Shown piece after piece: positions 17,496 to 24,715 of a DNA stretch of 64,000 nt. The notes under the pieces were generated by a model. It was given only the letters and a program-made list of their open reading frames with translations. It was not told the origin of the DNA and searched no databases. Within the stretch, counting starts at the first letter, position 1. The number at the start of each line of letters is the position of its first letter. The stretch is from assembly GCA_027492205.1 (NCBI GenBank), contig JAOZFN010000005.1, positions 40,775 to 104,774 of the forward strand, in the 5' to 3' direction. The stretch comes from Thermoproteota archaeon. GTDB lineage: Archaea > Korarchaeota > Korarchaeia > Korarchaeales > Korarchaeaceae. A program made the translations under genes and the position numbers.

Positions 17496-17569
17496 TGGGG
17501 CCGCCGGGATTTGAACCCGGGACCACCAGCGCCCCAGGCTGGCATCCTACCAAGCTAGACCACGGCCCC
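17496..17569 (-). tRNA. tRNA-Pro (anticodon GGG)
   Basis: The reverse-strand acceptor arm GGGGCCG pairs with CGGCCCC, the anticodon stem CCAGC/GCTGG encloses a loop CTGGGGC, giving anticodon GGG, and the T loop is TTCAAAT. It is 74 bases long without an intron. The CCA end is encoded at 17493-17495. A TATA-like GTTTATAACC about 30 bases upstream (17596-17605) is a suitable promoter. Confidence 0.95.
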
Positions 17570-17633
17570 ACGGCCAAACCATCTCGTCCCAGCTCTGGTT
17601 ATAAACAGTTTGTCTGAGCCGGTCTGATCTGCG

Positions 17634-18062
17634 TCAGGTTAGAGGGCCTCGCTTTCCCCTAGGACCATATGCCCACGCCTCTTTGAAGACCCTGTCTGCC
17701 ACTATGAGAACGTAAGCTTCAGTCTCCGGTCTCGCAATGAGAAACCTCCCGTCTAACATTTGGTGCGGCCACTTCCTGCTCGCCACACTTCGATAGGGCA
17801 GCCATCTAACTCTGTAGAACCTCTTCTCCACATACACTCTAGCCCTCGTGGCGGGTAGGGGCAGCTTCTTCCAGGCGCCAATGCCCTCGGCATCCCACAG
17901 GACTATCTCGCTGGCCCTCTCGCCAGAGGCTGTAGTCGCTTTCCTGGAGTACCTCGCGATTCTGACAACCCCGACGGAGTAAACCCGATCGAGCCTGTAC
18001 TCTCCGACTGGTATGAGCTTGCCGCGCCCGTCTTTGAATCTGTCACTGTAGGGAAGAGGCAC
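17634..18062 (-). CDS. Hypothetical protein, basic, leaderless
   Basis: A 142-residue protein I do not recognise. It is rich in arginine and aromatic residues (YSDRFKDGRGKLIPVGEYRL, VYVEKRFYRVRWLPYRS) with alternating strand-like stretches (VYSVGVVRIARY, AYVLIVADRVF), which suggests a small beta-rich, possibly nucleic-acid-binding fold. No membrane segment, zinc site or catalytic motif is seen. The GTG start lies 27 bases from a clear TATA element (CTATAAAT, 18085-18092), so the message would be leaderless; this supports a real gene. It is next to tRNA-Pro in the same direction. Confidence 0.6.
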   Translation of the reverse strand: MPLPYSDRFKDGRGKLIPVGEYRLDRVYSVGVVRIARYSRKATTASGERASEIVLWDAEGIGAWKKLPLPATRARVYVEKRFYRVRWLPYRSVASRKWPHQMLDGRFLIARPETEAYVLIVADRVFKEAWAYGPRGKRGPLT

Positions 18063-18084
18063 TTAGACCTTCCATTTGGCGTAA

Positions 18085-18092
18085 CTATAAAT
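18085..18092 (-). promoter_or_regulatory. TATA element of the 142-residue orphan
   Basis: CTATAAAT (ATTTATAG on the reverse strand), centred 27 bases from the GTG at 18062. Predicted leaderless start. Confidence 0.55.
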
Positions 18093-18307
18093 CCTAGGGT
18101 TCTGTAGACGAATGCAAACACGCCTAACGAAGTAAAACGTCTAGAGGACGAGGTTCAACCCACACTTTTGATGAACTCCCCATTTGAATGCTTATGTCCA
18201 ATCCTGGGATTGCAGAGGGGACGCTAATCTGAAGTGAATTCAGAGAAAACTTCCCCAAAGAGACACCGGTCTCACTAGATGCGGCATTCATAGTTTTGAG
18301 GTTTCCG

Positions 18308-18547
18308 ATGAAGTCAAGTAAAAGGAACCGAGGCCCTAGCCCCTTTACAACGGGCGCGCTGGTGTCGGCCGTCATCGCATCCCTCCCCGAACCAAACGGG
18401 TGGATAAAGGGCTTGACAGTCCTGTCACTTGCAACCGTCTTGGGCGTCACCTTCACTGGGAACGTGACGGAAGGGCTCTTGGAGTCCCTGCTGGGGGCAT
18501 TCACTTCTGGGGCCATAACCCGCCTCCTGCAGTCGCTGGGTAGGTAG
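18308..18547 (+). CDS. Possible small membrane protein (weak)
   Basis: A 79-residue reading frame with a basic N-terminus (MKSSKRNRG) and two hydrophobic stretches (TGALVSAVIASL and GLTVLSLATVLGV). AGGTTT precedes the ATG as a weak ribosome site. The reverse strand has a competing 130-residue frame over the same DNA, so coding is uncertain. No family is recognised. It lies in an otherwise gene-poor stretch before TFB. Confidence 0.35.
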   Translation: MKSSKRNRGPSPFTTGALVSAVIASLPEPNGWIKGLTVLSLATVLGVTFTGNVTEGLLESLLGAFTSGAITRLLQSLGR

Positions 18548-18623
18548 CAGAGTCGACGCGCATGCGGCCCACGGCCGGCCGGGCCTGCTGAAGGCCTAAA
18601 GTTCTTTATAACACATACGAAAG

Positions 18624-18632
18624 TTTTATATA
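18624..18632 (+). promoter_or_regulatory. TATA element of tfb
   Basis: TTTTATATA in an A/T-rich context (with GCGAAAAC after it), centred 24 bases from the tfb ATG. A second TTCTTTATAA lies at 18602-18611. Confidence 0.6.
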
Positions 18633-18651
18633 GCGAAAACTTTGAAAATGG

Positions 18652-19644
18652 ATGGTGGGGGATCCCTTGGAGGGTGGCCGGAAGAGCGATAAGGAGAGCC
18701 TGTTTACTGAGGTAAAGTTTACCTGTCCCCGCTGCGGGAGCGATCAGATAATCAAGGACCCGAACACTGGGGAGCTGGTCTGCGCGAGCTGTGGGTTGAT
18801 TCTAAGCACGGGTATGGTTGATACGGATAAGGACTGGAGGGCCTTCGACGCCGATGAGTACATGGATAGGGCGCACACCGGGGCCCCAGTAACCCCAACC
18901 CGATCCGGATACGGCCTAGACTCCGACATCGCCATGACCAGCGGATTGAGCAGGAAGTCCGTTCAGACCCTCAGGAGGACCCACAGGCACGTCAGCGATG
19001 CTAGGGAAAAGGCGGTGGAGCCAGCCCTCAGGAAGATAAGACTCGCGGCCGAGACCCTGAACCTGCCTCCTGAGACCGTGGAGGACGCCGCCATGCTCTA
19101 TCGGAAGGCGGCCGGTGAGGGTCTGGTGAAGGGTAGGAGCATGGACGCCATGGTGGCCGCCGTGATCTATGCGGCGTGCAGGAGGACGGACGTGCCTCGG
19201 TCGCTGGAAGAGGTCGCCTCACTCTTCAACTTGAAGGAGAAGGAGGTGGGAAGGAGCTTTCGCTTCCTGTTCAGGAAGCTGGGCATAAGGATACCGCCTC
19301 CCAAGCCGGAGAACTTCGTCTACGCAATATGCGCCAAGCTGGGGCTGCCCGAGAGGGTGGCTACCCAGGCCATCAGGATACTGAAGATAGCCCGTCAGCA
19401 GGGGGCGACTATGGGGAGGGAGCCCGTCGGCGTCGCGGCGGCTGCCATATACATGGCCAGCCAGGAGTTCGGTGAGCACAAGACTCAGAGGGAGCTTGCT
19501 CAGGCCGCGGGCGTCACCGAGGTCACGGTCCGAAACAGGTACAAGGAACTCCTCGCCAAGGTCCACAAGCTCTGGCTGGAGCAGCTTCCGGAGGACCTGA
19601 AGAAGCAGATGGCCTCCTTCCGCGAGTCAGCCGAGGGTCAGTAG
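18652..19644 (+). CDS. tfb: Transcription initiation factor B (TFB)
   Basis: Bridges TBP-bound promoters and RNA polymerase. The 330-residue protein has an N-terminal zinc ribbon (CPRCGSDQ ... CASCGLIL, about residues 26-48), the B-finger/linker, and two cyclin-like repeats (about 125-215 and 220-310) ending in a helix-turn-helix (TQRELAQAAGVTEVTVRNRY) that reads the BRE. The ATG is 24-26 bases from a strong TATA (TTTTATATA, 18624-18632), so the message is probably leaderless. It is close to the genes for rpoP and TBP, which makes a core transcription locus. Confidence 0.97.
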   Translation: MVGDPLEGGRKSDKESLFTEVKFTCPRCGSDQIIKDPNTGELVCASCGLILSTGMVDTDKDWRAFDADEYMDRAHTGAPVTPTRSGYGLDSDIAMTSGLSRKSVQTLRRTHRHVSDAREKAVEPALRKIRLAAETLNLPPETVEDAAMLYRKAAGEGLVKGRSMDAMVAAVIYAACRRTDVPRSLEEVASLFNLKEKEVGRSFRFLFRKLGIRIPPPKPENFVYAICAKLGLPERVATQAIRILKIARQQGATMGREPVGVAAAAIYMASQEFGEHKTQRELAQAAGVTEVTVRNRYKELLAKVHKLWLEQLPEDLKKQMASFRESAEGQ

Positions 19645-19698
19645 GCGAGACGACAGGTTTTTACACCATGAGGTCTTGCCCCTCGAGAGGAGGCTAAG

Positions 19699-19842
19699 AT
19701 GTACGTCTGCCTCAGGTGCGGGTACGTCTTCACGAAGGAGGAGATGGAGGAGTACTTCAATGTCTTCAAGTGTCCGAGGTGCGGCTACAGGATCCTCCGA
19801 AAGGTGAGGAGAGAGACTCCTAAGAGAGTTAAGGCAATCTGA
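19699..19842 (+). CDS. rpoP: RNA polymerase subunit P (Rpo12)
   Basis: A 47-residue zinc-ribbon subunit of archaeal RNA polymerase. The protein has MYVCLRCGYVF, then KCPRCGYRILRKVRRE, with two CxxC knuckles and the basic YRILRKVR tail typical of RpoP/Rpb12. A perfect GGAGG ribosome site lies at 19688-19693, before the ATG. A T-rich GTTTTTACAC at 19657-19666 could terminate tfb or act as its promoter. The signal peptidase gene follows within 20 bases. Length and motif fit the family well. Confidence 0.9.
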   Translation: MYVCLRCGYVFTKEEMEEYFNVFKCPRCGYRILRKVRRETPKRVKAI

Positions 19843-19857
19843 GGGGTGATACCGAAG

Positions 19858-20481
19858 ATGCCCGACGTTAAAGGGCCCCTCAAGGAATTACTGATGCTGG
19901 CAGCGGTCGCCGCCCTCCTCTTCCTGTTCTTTCGAGTAGTGCTTCCCCGGGCCATGGGGGTCGATTCCCCGATCACCGTAGTTCACGGTCCTTCAATGGA
20001 GCCGACGTATGAGGATGGGGACATCCTCTTGGTGAAGCACGTCGATCCGAGTAGCCTCAAGGTCGGCGACGTGATAGTTTTCCTGAATCCCAACGTGCCC
20101 CAGTGCAAGTCGGATCCAGACTTCTCACCGAGGTGCAGGATCGTCCACAGGATAGTTGGAATAGAGACTGAGGGAGATAGGCTCTACTTCGTAACCCAGG
20201 GGGACAACCCGGTCACCAATCCCAGGCCGGACTGGGGCAGGGTGCCGCCTGAACTTATCCTGGGGGTTCCCGTCCTCCACATAGCGGTCCCTCAGATGGG
20301 GCATCTCCTCCTCTTCCTGCAGAAACCACTAGTCAGGGTGGCAATAGCGTCGGCACTGGTCTTGTTAATCGTGTGGGACTTCCTGGCGTCCGCTAAGGAA
20401 GAAGGCGAGCAGACGCAGGAGTCTGAACCGGGGTTCAGCGATGAATCTCACCATGGAGACCCGTCGCGCCTCCCTGAGTGA
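19858..20481 (+). CDS. Signal peptidase I (archaeal/Sec11 type)
   Basis: Membrane serine protease that removes signal peptides from exported proteins. The 207-residue protein has an N-terminal membrane helix (LLMLAAVAALLFLFFRVVL), the catalytic serine in VVHGPSMEPTYEDGD, and RIVHRIVGI, where histidine replaces the bacterial lysine as in archaeal and eukaryotic enzymes. DNPV and a C-terminal membrane helix (VAIASALVLLIVWDFL) follow. The ATG at 19858 is chosen because GGGGTGAT lies seven bases upstream; a GTG at 19846 is the alternative. Co-transcription with rpoP is likely. Confidence 0.92.
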   Translation: MPDVKGPLKELLMLAAVAALLFLFFRVVLPRAMGVDSPITVVHGPSMEPTYEDGDILLVKHVDPSSLKVGDVIVFLNPNVPQCKSDPDFSPRCRIVHRIVGIETEGDRLYFVTQGDNPVTNPRPDWGRVPPELILGVPVLHIAVPQMGHLLLFLQKPLVRVAIASALVLLIVWDFLASAKEEGEQTQESEPGFSDESHHGDPSRLPE

Positions 20482-20493
20482 TTTATAAAGGAG

Positions 20494-20504
20494 CCTTTAT
20501 AAGG
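20494..20504 (+). promoter_or_regulatory. TATA element of tbp
   Basis: CCTTTATAAGG, symmetric, centred 25 bases from the tbp ATG. TTTATAAAG at 20482-20490 is a second possible TATA or a TBP-binding regulatory copy. Confidence 0.6.
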
Positions 20505-20523
20505 CCCGACAGAGGTTTCTGGA

Positions 20524-21141
20524 ATGCCCCCCGATAAGGAAAAGCAGGGAGAGGTCGTCGCGGGGATCAGGTTTCCACGTGAACCCGAGATTAACATCCA
20601 GAACGTCGTGTCCTCCGCTGACATTAGGCAGAAGCTGAACCTCAAGGAAATAGCTCAGAAGATCAAGGAGTCGAGGTACGAACCCAACAAGTTCCCGGGT
20701 CTGGTACTCAAACTCAAGGAGCCAAAGGCCGCCCTTCTGGTTTTCAGCAGCGGGAAGTTCGTGTGCACGGGGACGAAATCTGTCGAGGAGTCCGCCCTGG
20801 CCGTCAATAAGGCCATCGACCTCATGAAGCAGCACGGCATCAAGATCAGCAACAGACCCCTGGTCAGGGCCGAGAACATCGTCGCGTCCGCGAAGCTGTT
20901 CCTCAAGGTTGACATAGAGAGGTTGGCCATGGAGCAGCCCAACACTCTCTACGAGCCGGAGCAGTTTCCGGGACTCATATACAGGATGGACGATCCGCCG
21001 GTGGTGTTTCTGGTCTTTGCCTCCGGGAGCTTGGTGTGTACCGGAGCCAAGAAGGAGGCGGACGTTAGGAGGGCGGTCTACAAGCTGAGGAGGGTGTTGG
21101 CAGAGGGCGGATACTTCATAACTGAAGAGGGCGTCGGTTGA
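20524..21141 (+). CDS. tbp: TATA-binding protein
   Basis: Recognises the TATA box and starts pre-initiation complex assembly. The 205-residue protein has the two symmetric saddle repeats: PEINIQNVVSSADI ... YEPNKFPGLVLKLKEPKAAL ... FSSGKFVCTGTKS, and RAENIVASAKL ... YEPEQFPGLIYRMDDPPVV ... FASGSLVCTGAKK. A short charged N-terminal tail precedes them. Its own gene has a strong TATA (CCTTTATAAGG) centred 25 bases from the ATG, so it is leaderless and could be autoregulated. A second TATA-like TTTATAAAG lies 15 bases further upstream. Confidence 0.97.
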   Translation: MPPDKEKQGEVVAGIRFPREPEINIQNVVSSADIRQKLNLKEIAQKIKESRYEPNKFPGLVLKLKEPKAALLVFSSGKFVCTGTKSVEESALAVNKAIDLMKQHGIKISNRPLVRAENIVASAKLFLKVDIERLAMEQPNTLYEPEQFPGLIYRMDDPPVVFLVFASGSLVCTGAKKEADVRRAVYKLRRVLAEGGYFITEEGVG

Positions 21142-21148
21142 GGGGGCT

Positions 21149-21784
21149 ATGACGCTGCAGCTCACCGACGAGGAGGGCGGGTACCTAGTTAGGCTTGCTA
21201 GGCGGGCCATTACCCTCTTCTTAACCGAGGGAAAGACCCCTGAGGAGCAACCACCCAACCCCAGGCTCCAAGAGAAGGCGGGGGCGTTCGTCACGCTGAA
21301 GACCTATCCAGAGGGACGCCTGAGGGGGTGCATAGGCTATCCGGAACCCACCCTCCCTCTCTACCGAGCAGTCATTCAGGCAGCCATATCCGCGGCCACG
21401 CAGGATCCTAGGTTCTATCCAGTGACGCCGGGAGAGCTCCCTAACATCACGGTGGAGGTCAGCGTTCTAACGCCGCCAGAGCCGCTCAGAGTGGACGACA
21501 GGAGGGAGCTGCCCGGCCTCATAAGGGTGGGTCGGGATGGCCTGATCATTCAAGCCGGACATTGGAGCGGTCTCCTCCTACCCCAGGTCCCGGTCGAGTG
21601 GGGCTGGGACTCCAGAGAATTCTTGGACCAGACCTGCGTGAAGGCCGGGTTGCCGCCAGGCTGCTGGATGAGACCCGATGTGGAGGTGTTCAGGTTCACC
21701 GCCATAGTGTTCGCGGAGGAAAAACCCATGGGGAGGGTGGTTCGAGAGAGGCTGACGGCGGGCGAGGGTCATGGGTTGCGATAG
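21149..21784 (+). CDS. AMMECR1-family protein
   Basis: A 211-residue protein with the family hallmark LRGCIGYPEP (near residue 66), GAFVTLK before it, and TVEVSVLTPPEPL and GWDSREFLDQTCVKAGLPPGCW in the second half. AMMECR1 proteins are widespread in archaea and often lie near MEMO or TBP-region genes; the biochemical function is not established. It starts seven bases after tbp, so the two are co-transcribed. Its end overlaps the convergent coiled-coil gene by 16 bases. Confidence 0.9.
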   Translation: MTLQLTDEEGGYLVRLARRAITLFLTEGKTPEEQPPNPRLQEKAGAFVTLKTYPEGRLRGCIGYPEPTLPLYRAVIQAAISAATQDPRFYPVTPGELPNITVEVSVLTPPEPLRVDDRRELPGLIRVGRDGLIIQAGHWSGLLLPQVPVEWGWDSREFLDQTCVKAGLPPGCWMRPDVEVFRFTAIVFAEEKPMGRVVRERLTAGEGHGLR

Positions 21785-22311
21785 GCTCGGTCTATCGCCC
21801 ACCTCATCTCATTGACCAGCTTGTCCATCTCGTCCGCTGGAACGCCCCTCACGACTATGCGCCTAAGTGCCCCATCCTCTGCCTCTATGTTGTAAGCGAC
21901 CCCGGGGGACGATCTCCTCAGCTCTCTCAGCCTTCTAGTGAGCCACCCTATGGGACCAGAGTCGGCCCTGACGTCCCCTTCCGTCTCAAGTATGAGGATG
22001 CCCTTCGCTCTATTGACCAGTATTCTCCCAATCCTCTCCTCTCCGGAGAGGATCTCCCTCTCCTCGACCTCCTGCGGTGATGGAGGCTCCAGGCGTTCCT
22101 CGACCTTTGTACCCTCCTCGGGGACTGCGGCAGGCGACGTTAACGTGTCGGCGGTAGTTATTGTCGCCTCCAATAGGATGTCATCGAGGGCGTCCAGCAT
22201 CGACCGCAGCCTCAATAGCTCCTTCTCCAGCTCGTCTATCCTGGTCTTCAACATGTTTCTGAGCTCAAGGAGATTTCTCATCCTATCTTCTCTTTTCAAG
22301 CCTAACCCCAT
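21769..22311 (-). CDS. Coiled-coil protein of unknown function
   Basis: A 180-residue protein. Residues 11-50 form a clear coiled coil (LLELRNMLKTRIDELEKELL and on). A proline/glutamate-rich linker follows (about 55-90), then a globular C-terminal domain with GRILVNRAKGILILETEGDV and ALRRIVVRGVP. No known motif is recognised. It starts four bases after lysS ends, so it belongs to that transcript. The ATG at 22281 (MRNLLELRNM) is an alternative start. It could be a scaffold or chaperone-like partner; that is a guess from the coiled coil. Confidence 0.6.
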   Translation of the reverse strand: MGLGLKREDRMRNLLELRNMLKTRIDELEKELLRLRSMLDALDDILLEATITTADTLTSPAAVPEEGTKVEERLEPPSPQEVEEREILSGEERIGRILVNRAKGILILETEGDVRADSGPIGWLTRRLRELRRSSPGVAYNIEAEDGALRRIVVRGVPADEMDKLVNEMRWAIDRAYRNP

Positions 22312-22315
22312 CCTC

Positions 22316-23938
22316 TCAAGAATAGTTTGAGATTGACTTGCGTATTAAGGACTTGGCCCTCTCAACCCCCAGACGCTTCATAAGCGGGCCAAGCCTCGGC
22401 CCACTCTTGGCGCCCACCAGTAGCGTGTAGACGGCCGAGAAGAACTCCTTCGGCTTCACTCCACTGGACCTGCAGACCTCGAAGGCGCGGGACTGAATTT
22501 CCTCAGCATCCATGCCCTCGTCGATCTCAGCGAGAAATTTCTCTATGGCCGCCAGGACCTCGGGGCTCAGCTCGGGCCTCTCCTCGATGAACCTGGACTT
22601 GATGTCCCTGACGTAGTTCAGGGCCCTCTTGAACCACTCCCTGAACGTCTGATCCGTCAGGAGCGAGCCAGATTCAATTTCGTAGTACTCGGACACGAAT
22701 TCCACCACGGCAGAGAGGAGCTCCTCTTCCTTCATCTCCCTCCAGGGGAGCAGCTCCACGATGTTGATGAGCGACCTGAAAGCATACTTGGGGGGCTGCG
22801 GAACCTCCCTCAGCAGGTACGCGTACTCTACGAGTCTCTTTACGGTGATCCTGTCCCTCTCGGAGGGTATCCTGTCCAGGTTCCAGTAGAGCCTGAGGTG
22901 CCTCTCCAGGTCCTCGACGTACTCGGGCGCCCTCTCTAGGGAGATCGCGCGGGTCCCCCTGTACCTCTTGAACATCAGGAGCCTCAGGCTCTCGGGCGGC
23001 GCGTAGCGGAGCCAGTCCTGGGGGGTGATGACGTTCCCCTTGGACTTTGAGATCTTCTCTCCGGTCGCGTCGAGGAACATCTCGTACCTTATCGTCAGGG
23101 GCGGCTCGAATCCAAGGACTTCCCTGGCGATCCTCTGATTCACCCTGAAGCTGTCGGCGATGTCCTTGCCGTGTGGCTCGAACACGACTCCCAGCGCGGC
23201 CCACCTGGCGGCGAACTCCCCCCACTTCCAAGGCAATTTGCCGGACCCCCTCCTGTAGCTGACCTCCCCCCTGTAGCCGCACCCCTTGACCCCCTTGAAC
23301 TCCTGATCACACACGTAGACTACCTTACCCTCCTCCGGGTGAACCTCGACCACTCGGGTGGTGTATATCCGACCACAGTTCTCGCAGACGGGCCAGTAGG
23401 GAATCCAACCCTCTGGCCGGCTGGTCCCCACCTCCTCCCGAACGATCCTCTCGACTTTGTGCCTCTCCCTCAGGATCTTGTCAATGTACTGGTCGAGCAG
23501 ACCCGACCTGTAGACCTGAGTCCCCGAGTAGAACTCGTAGTCGACGCCGAGCTTGTCCAGCGCGTCCATGAGCATGGAACTCATGTGCTCCCCGTAGCTT
23601 CCGTGGCATCCCCAGGGATCGGGAATGTCGGTGACGGGCATTCCGAGGTACCTTTCGTAATCCGACGGAACCCCCGCGGGCACCTTCCGCAGGCCATCCC
23701 TATCGTCGCTGAAGGCGACGAGTCGCGACCAGTGTCCGAGGTCCTCCAAGGCCAACTTCACGCCGTAAGCCCTCAGGGAATCGCCGACTGACCCTATGTG
23801 CGGGAACCCGCTGGCACCGATGCCCGATTCCACGGTGTAGACCTCTATCCCCCTGTTCAGGCGAGCCTCTCTCTCCACCACCTCGAGGGCCAGCTTGTCC
23901 AGCCAGAACATCGGCCCGCGCTTAAACCGCAGCCCCAT
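22316..23938 (-). CDS. lysS: Lysyl-tRNA synthetase, class I
   Basis: Charges tRNA-Lys; this is the class I (archaeal) form, unrelated to the class II enzyme of most bacteria. The 540-residue protein carries the HIGH-like GFPHIGSVGD near residue 40, a zinc region (CENCGR ... CGYRG), the KMSKS motif as GEKISKSKGN near 290, and a helical anticodon-binding C-terminus. ATG 23938 is used, with GGTGATG overlapping it; longer frames upstream have an atypical leader sequence. A TATA-like GCTAAAAAGCC lies about 30 bases upstream (23966-23978). Confidence 0.95.
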   Translation of the reverse strand: MGLRFKRGPMFWLDKLALEVVEREARLNRGIEVYTVESGIGASGFPHIGSVGDSLRAYGVKLALEDLGHWSRLVAFSDDRDGLRKVPAGVPSDYERYLGMPVTDIPDPWGCHGSYGEHMSSMLMDALDKLGVDYEFYSGTQVYRSGLLDQYIDKILRERHKVERIVREEVGTSRPEGWIPYWPVCENCGRIYTTRVVEVHPEEGKVVYVCDQEFKGVKGCGYRGEVSYRRGSGKLPWKWGEFAARWAALGVVFEPHGKDIADSFRVNQRIAREVLGFEPPLTIRYEMFLDATGEKISKSKGNVITPQDWLRYAPPESLRLLMFKRYRGTRAISLERAPEYVEDLERHLRLYWNLDRIPSERDRITVKRLVEYAYLLREVPQPPKYAFRSLINIVELLPWREMKEEELLSAVVEFVSEYYEIESGSLLTDQTFREWFKRALNYVRDIKSRFIEERPELSPEVLAAIEKFLAEIDEGMDAEEIQSRAFEVCRSSGVKPKEFFSAVYTLLVGAKSGPRLGPLMKRLGVERAKSLIRKSISNYS

Positions 23939-24064
23939 CACCGTCCTGCCGCCAAGTACGCCTGGCTTTTTAGCTCGACGGCAGGCGCAGAGCGGAAAGA
24001 CTTTGGCCAAAAATAGTGAGAAGGGGAAAGGGGAATCCCTCAAAAATCGCGGGGAGAGATCGGC

Positions 24065-24346
24065 TCACACCTGGGTGAGCTCGATCTCGATGACGCTTAT
24101 GTCCCTCCTGCTGCCGTCCTCGTCTATTATCTCCTCGGTGCCCGTCCTAATGTCGGTTATCTTGAGCTTACCAGGGAAGTACTTGAGCCTGGTGATCTCG
24201 GCGACATCCACGGCCCTCGAGATGGACCTGCCCCTGGCCTTGAGGACGATCTTCTTCACGCCCCGGTTGATCTGGAGCGTGGTAGCCATCACGTAGTTGA
24301 TGGCGGGCTTCTTACCCACGTACACGATTCCCTCCTCGGCAGACAT
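24065..24346 (-). CDS. albA: Alba chromatin protein
   Basis: Small dimeric DNA/RNA-binding protein that coats archaeal chromosomes. The 93-residue product has the Alba strand-helix pattern: IVYVGKKPAINYVMATTLQI, then VKKIVLKARGRSISRAVDVA with the DNA-contacting basic loop, and IDEDGSRRDISVIEIELTQV at the end. ATG 24346 is preferred because AGGGGGTG lies just upstream; a GTG at 24373 would add nine residues. The lysine acetylated in Sulfolobus Alba sits in the GKKP motif, which is present. A 17-base inverted repeat lies upstream at 24403-24419. Confidence 0.93.
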   Translation of the reverse strand: MSAEEGIVYVGKKPAINYVMATTLQINRGVKKIVLKARGRSISRAVDVAEITRLKYFPGKLKITDIRTGTEEIIDEDGSRRDISVIEIELTQV

Positions 24347-24402
24347 GTCGTACACCCCCTTACTCTTGCCCACAAGGTCCGCCAGGTCTCAGTGGGACTG
24401 CG

Positions 24403-24419
24403 CCTGGCAGCGTGCCAGG
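24403..24419 (-). promoter_or_regulatory. Inverted repeat at the predicted alba transcription start
   Basis: CCTGGCA and TGCCAGG flank a GCG centre, a perfect 7-base inverted repeat. The nearest TATA-like element for alba (TTTATTAT on the reverse strand, 24433-24440) predicts transcription starting around 24410, in the middle of the repeat. It could be an operator for a dimeric repressor or form a 5' hairpin in the message. No T-tract follows, so it is not a terminator. Confidence 0.4.
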
Positions 24420-24459
24420 GGCGCCTCCTCACATAATAAACATTTACCGGATAGCGGGT

Positions 24460-24714
24460 TCAGCCGAGGAGATCGTCTAGATCAACGATGATCTCCCTGT
24501 CGAGGACGCGCCTGACCAGTTTGACGGGAATTCGACCGAGCTTCAGTTCGAGTTCGGCGAGTTCCACCGGGTCGGTGACCCCCTCGGGTATCTCGTCGTC
24601 TTTAAGAAAGAGAGGAGAGCCGGCGGCGATCTGCTGAGCCCTGAACGCGATGATCCTCGCCTTCTCGTACCGCGTGAGCTTCTTTGGGCCCAGCAGATCG
24701 CCCTTGCCGGTCAA
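24460..24714 (-). CDS. rpoK: RNA polymerase subunit K (Rpo6)
   Basis: Small assembly subunit of RNA polymerase, homologous to eukaryotic Rpb6 and bacterial omega. The 84-residue protein has the signature LTRYEKARIIAFRAQQIAAG and ends with the conserved acidic-hydrophobic tail (LGRIPVKLVRRVLDREIIVD). The start is TTG, right at the thermosome stop, so the two genes are probably co-transcribed with the thermosome first. Length is typical. Confidence 0.95.
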   Translation of the reverse strand: MTGKGDLLGPKKLTRYEKARIIAFRAQQIAAGSPLFLKDDEIPEGVTDPVELAELELKLGRIPVKLVRRVLDREIIVDLDDLLG

Positions 24715-24715
24715 C

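Noticed and set aside
18124..18516. Reverse-strand frame of 130 residues with GGAGG before its ATG
   Set aside because: The product is a serine/proline/threonine-rich string without domain-like pattern and overlaps a forward frame with better hydrophobic structure; neither is strong.
24403..24419. Terminator hairpin
   Set aside because: No T-tract follows on either strand, and archaea rarely use hairpin terminators; an operator or leader hairpin is more likely.
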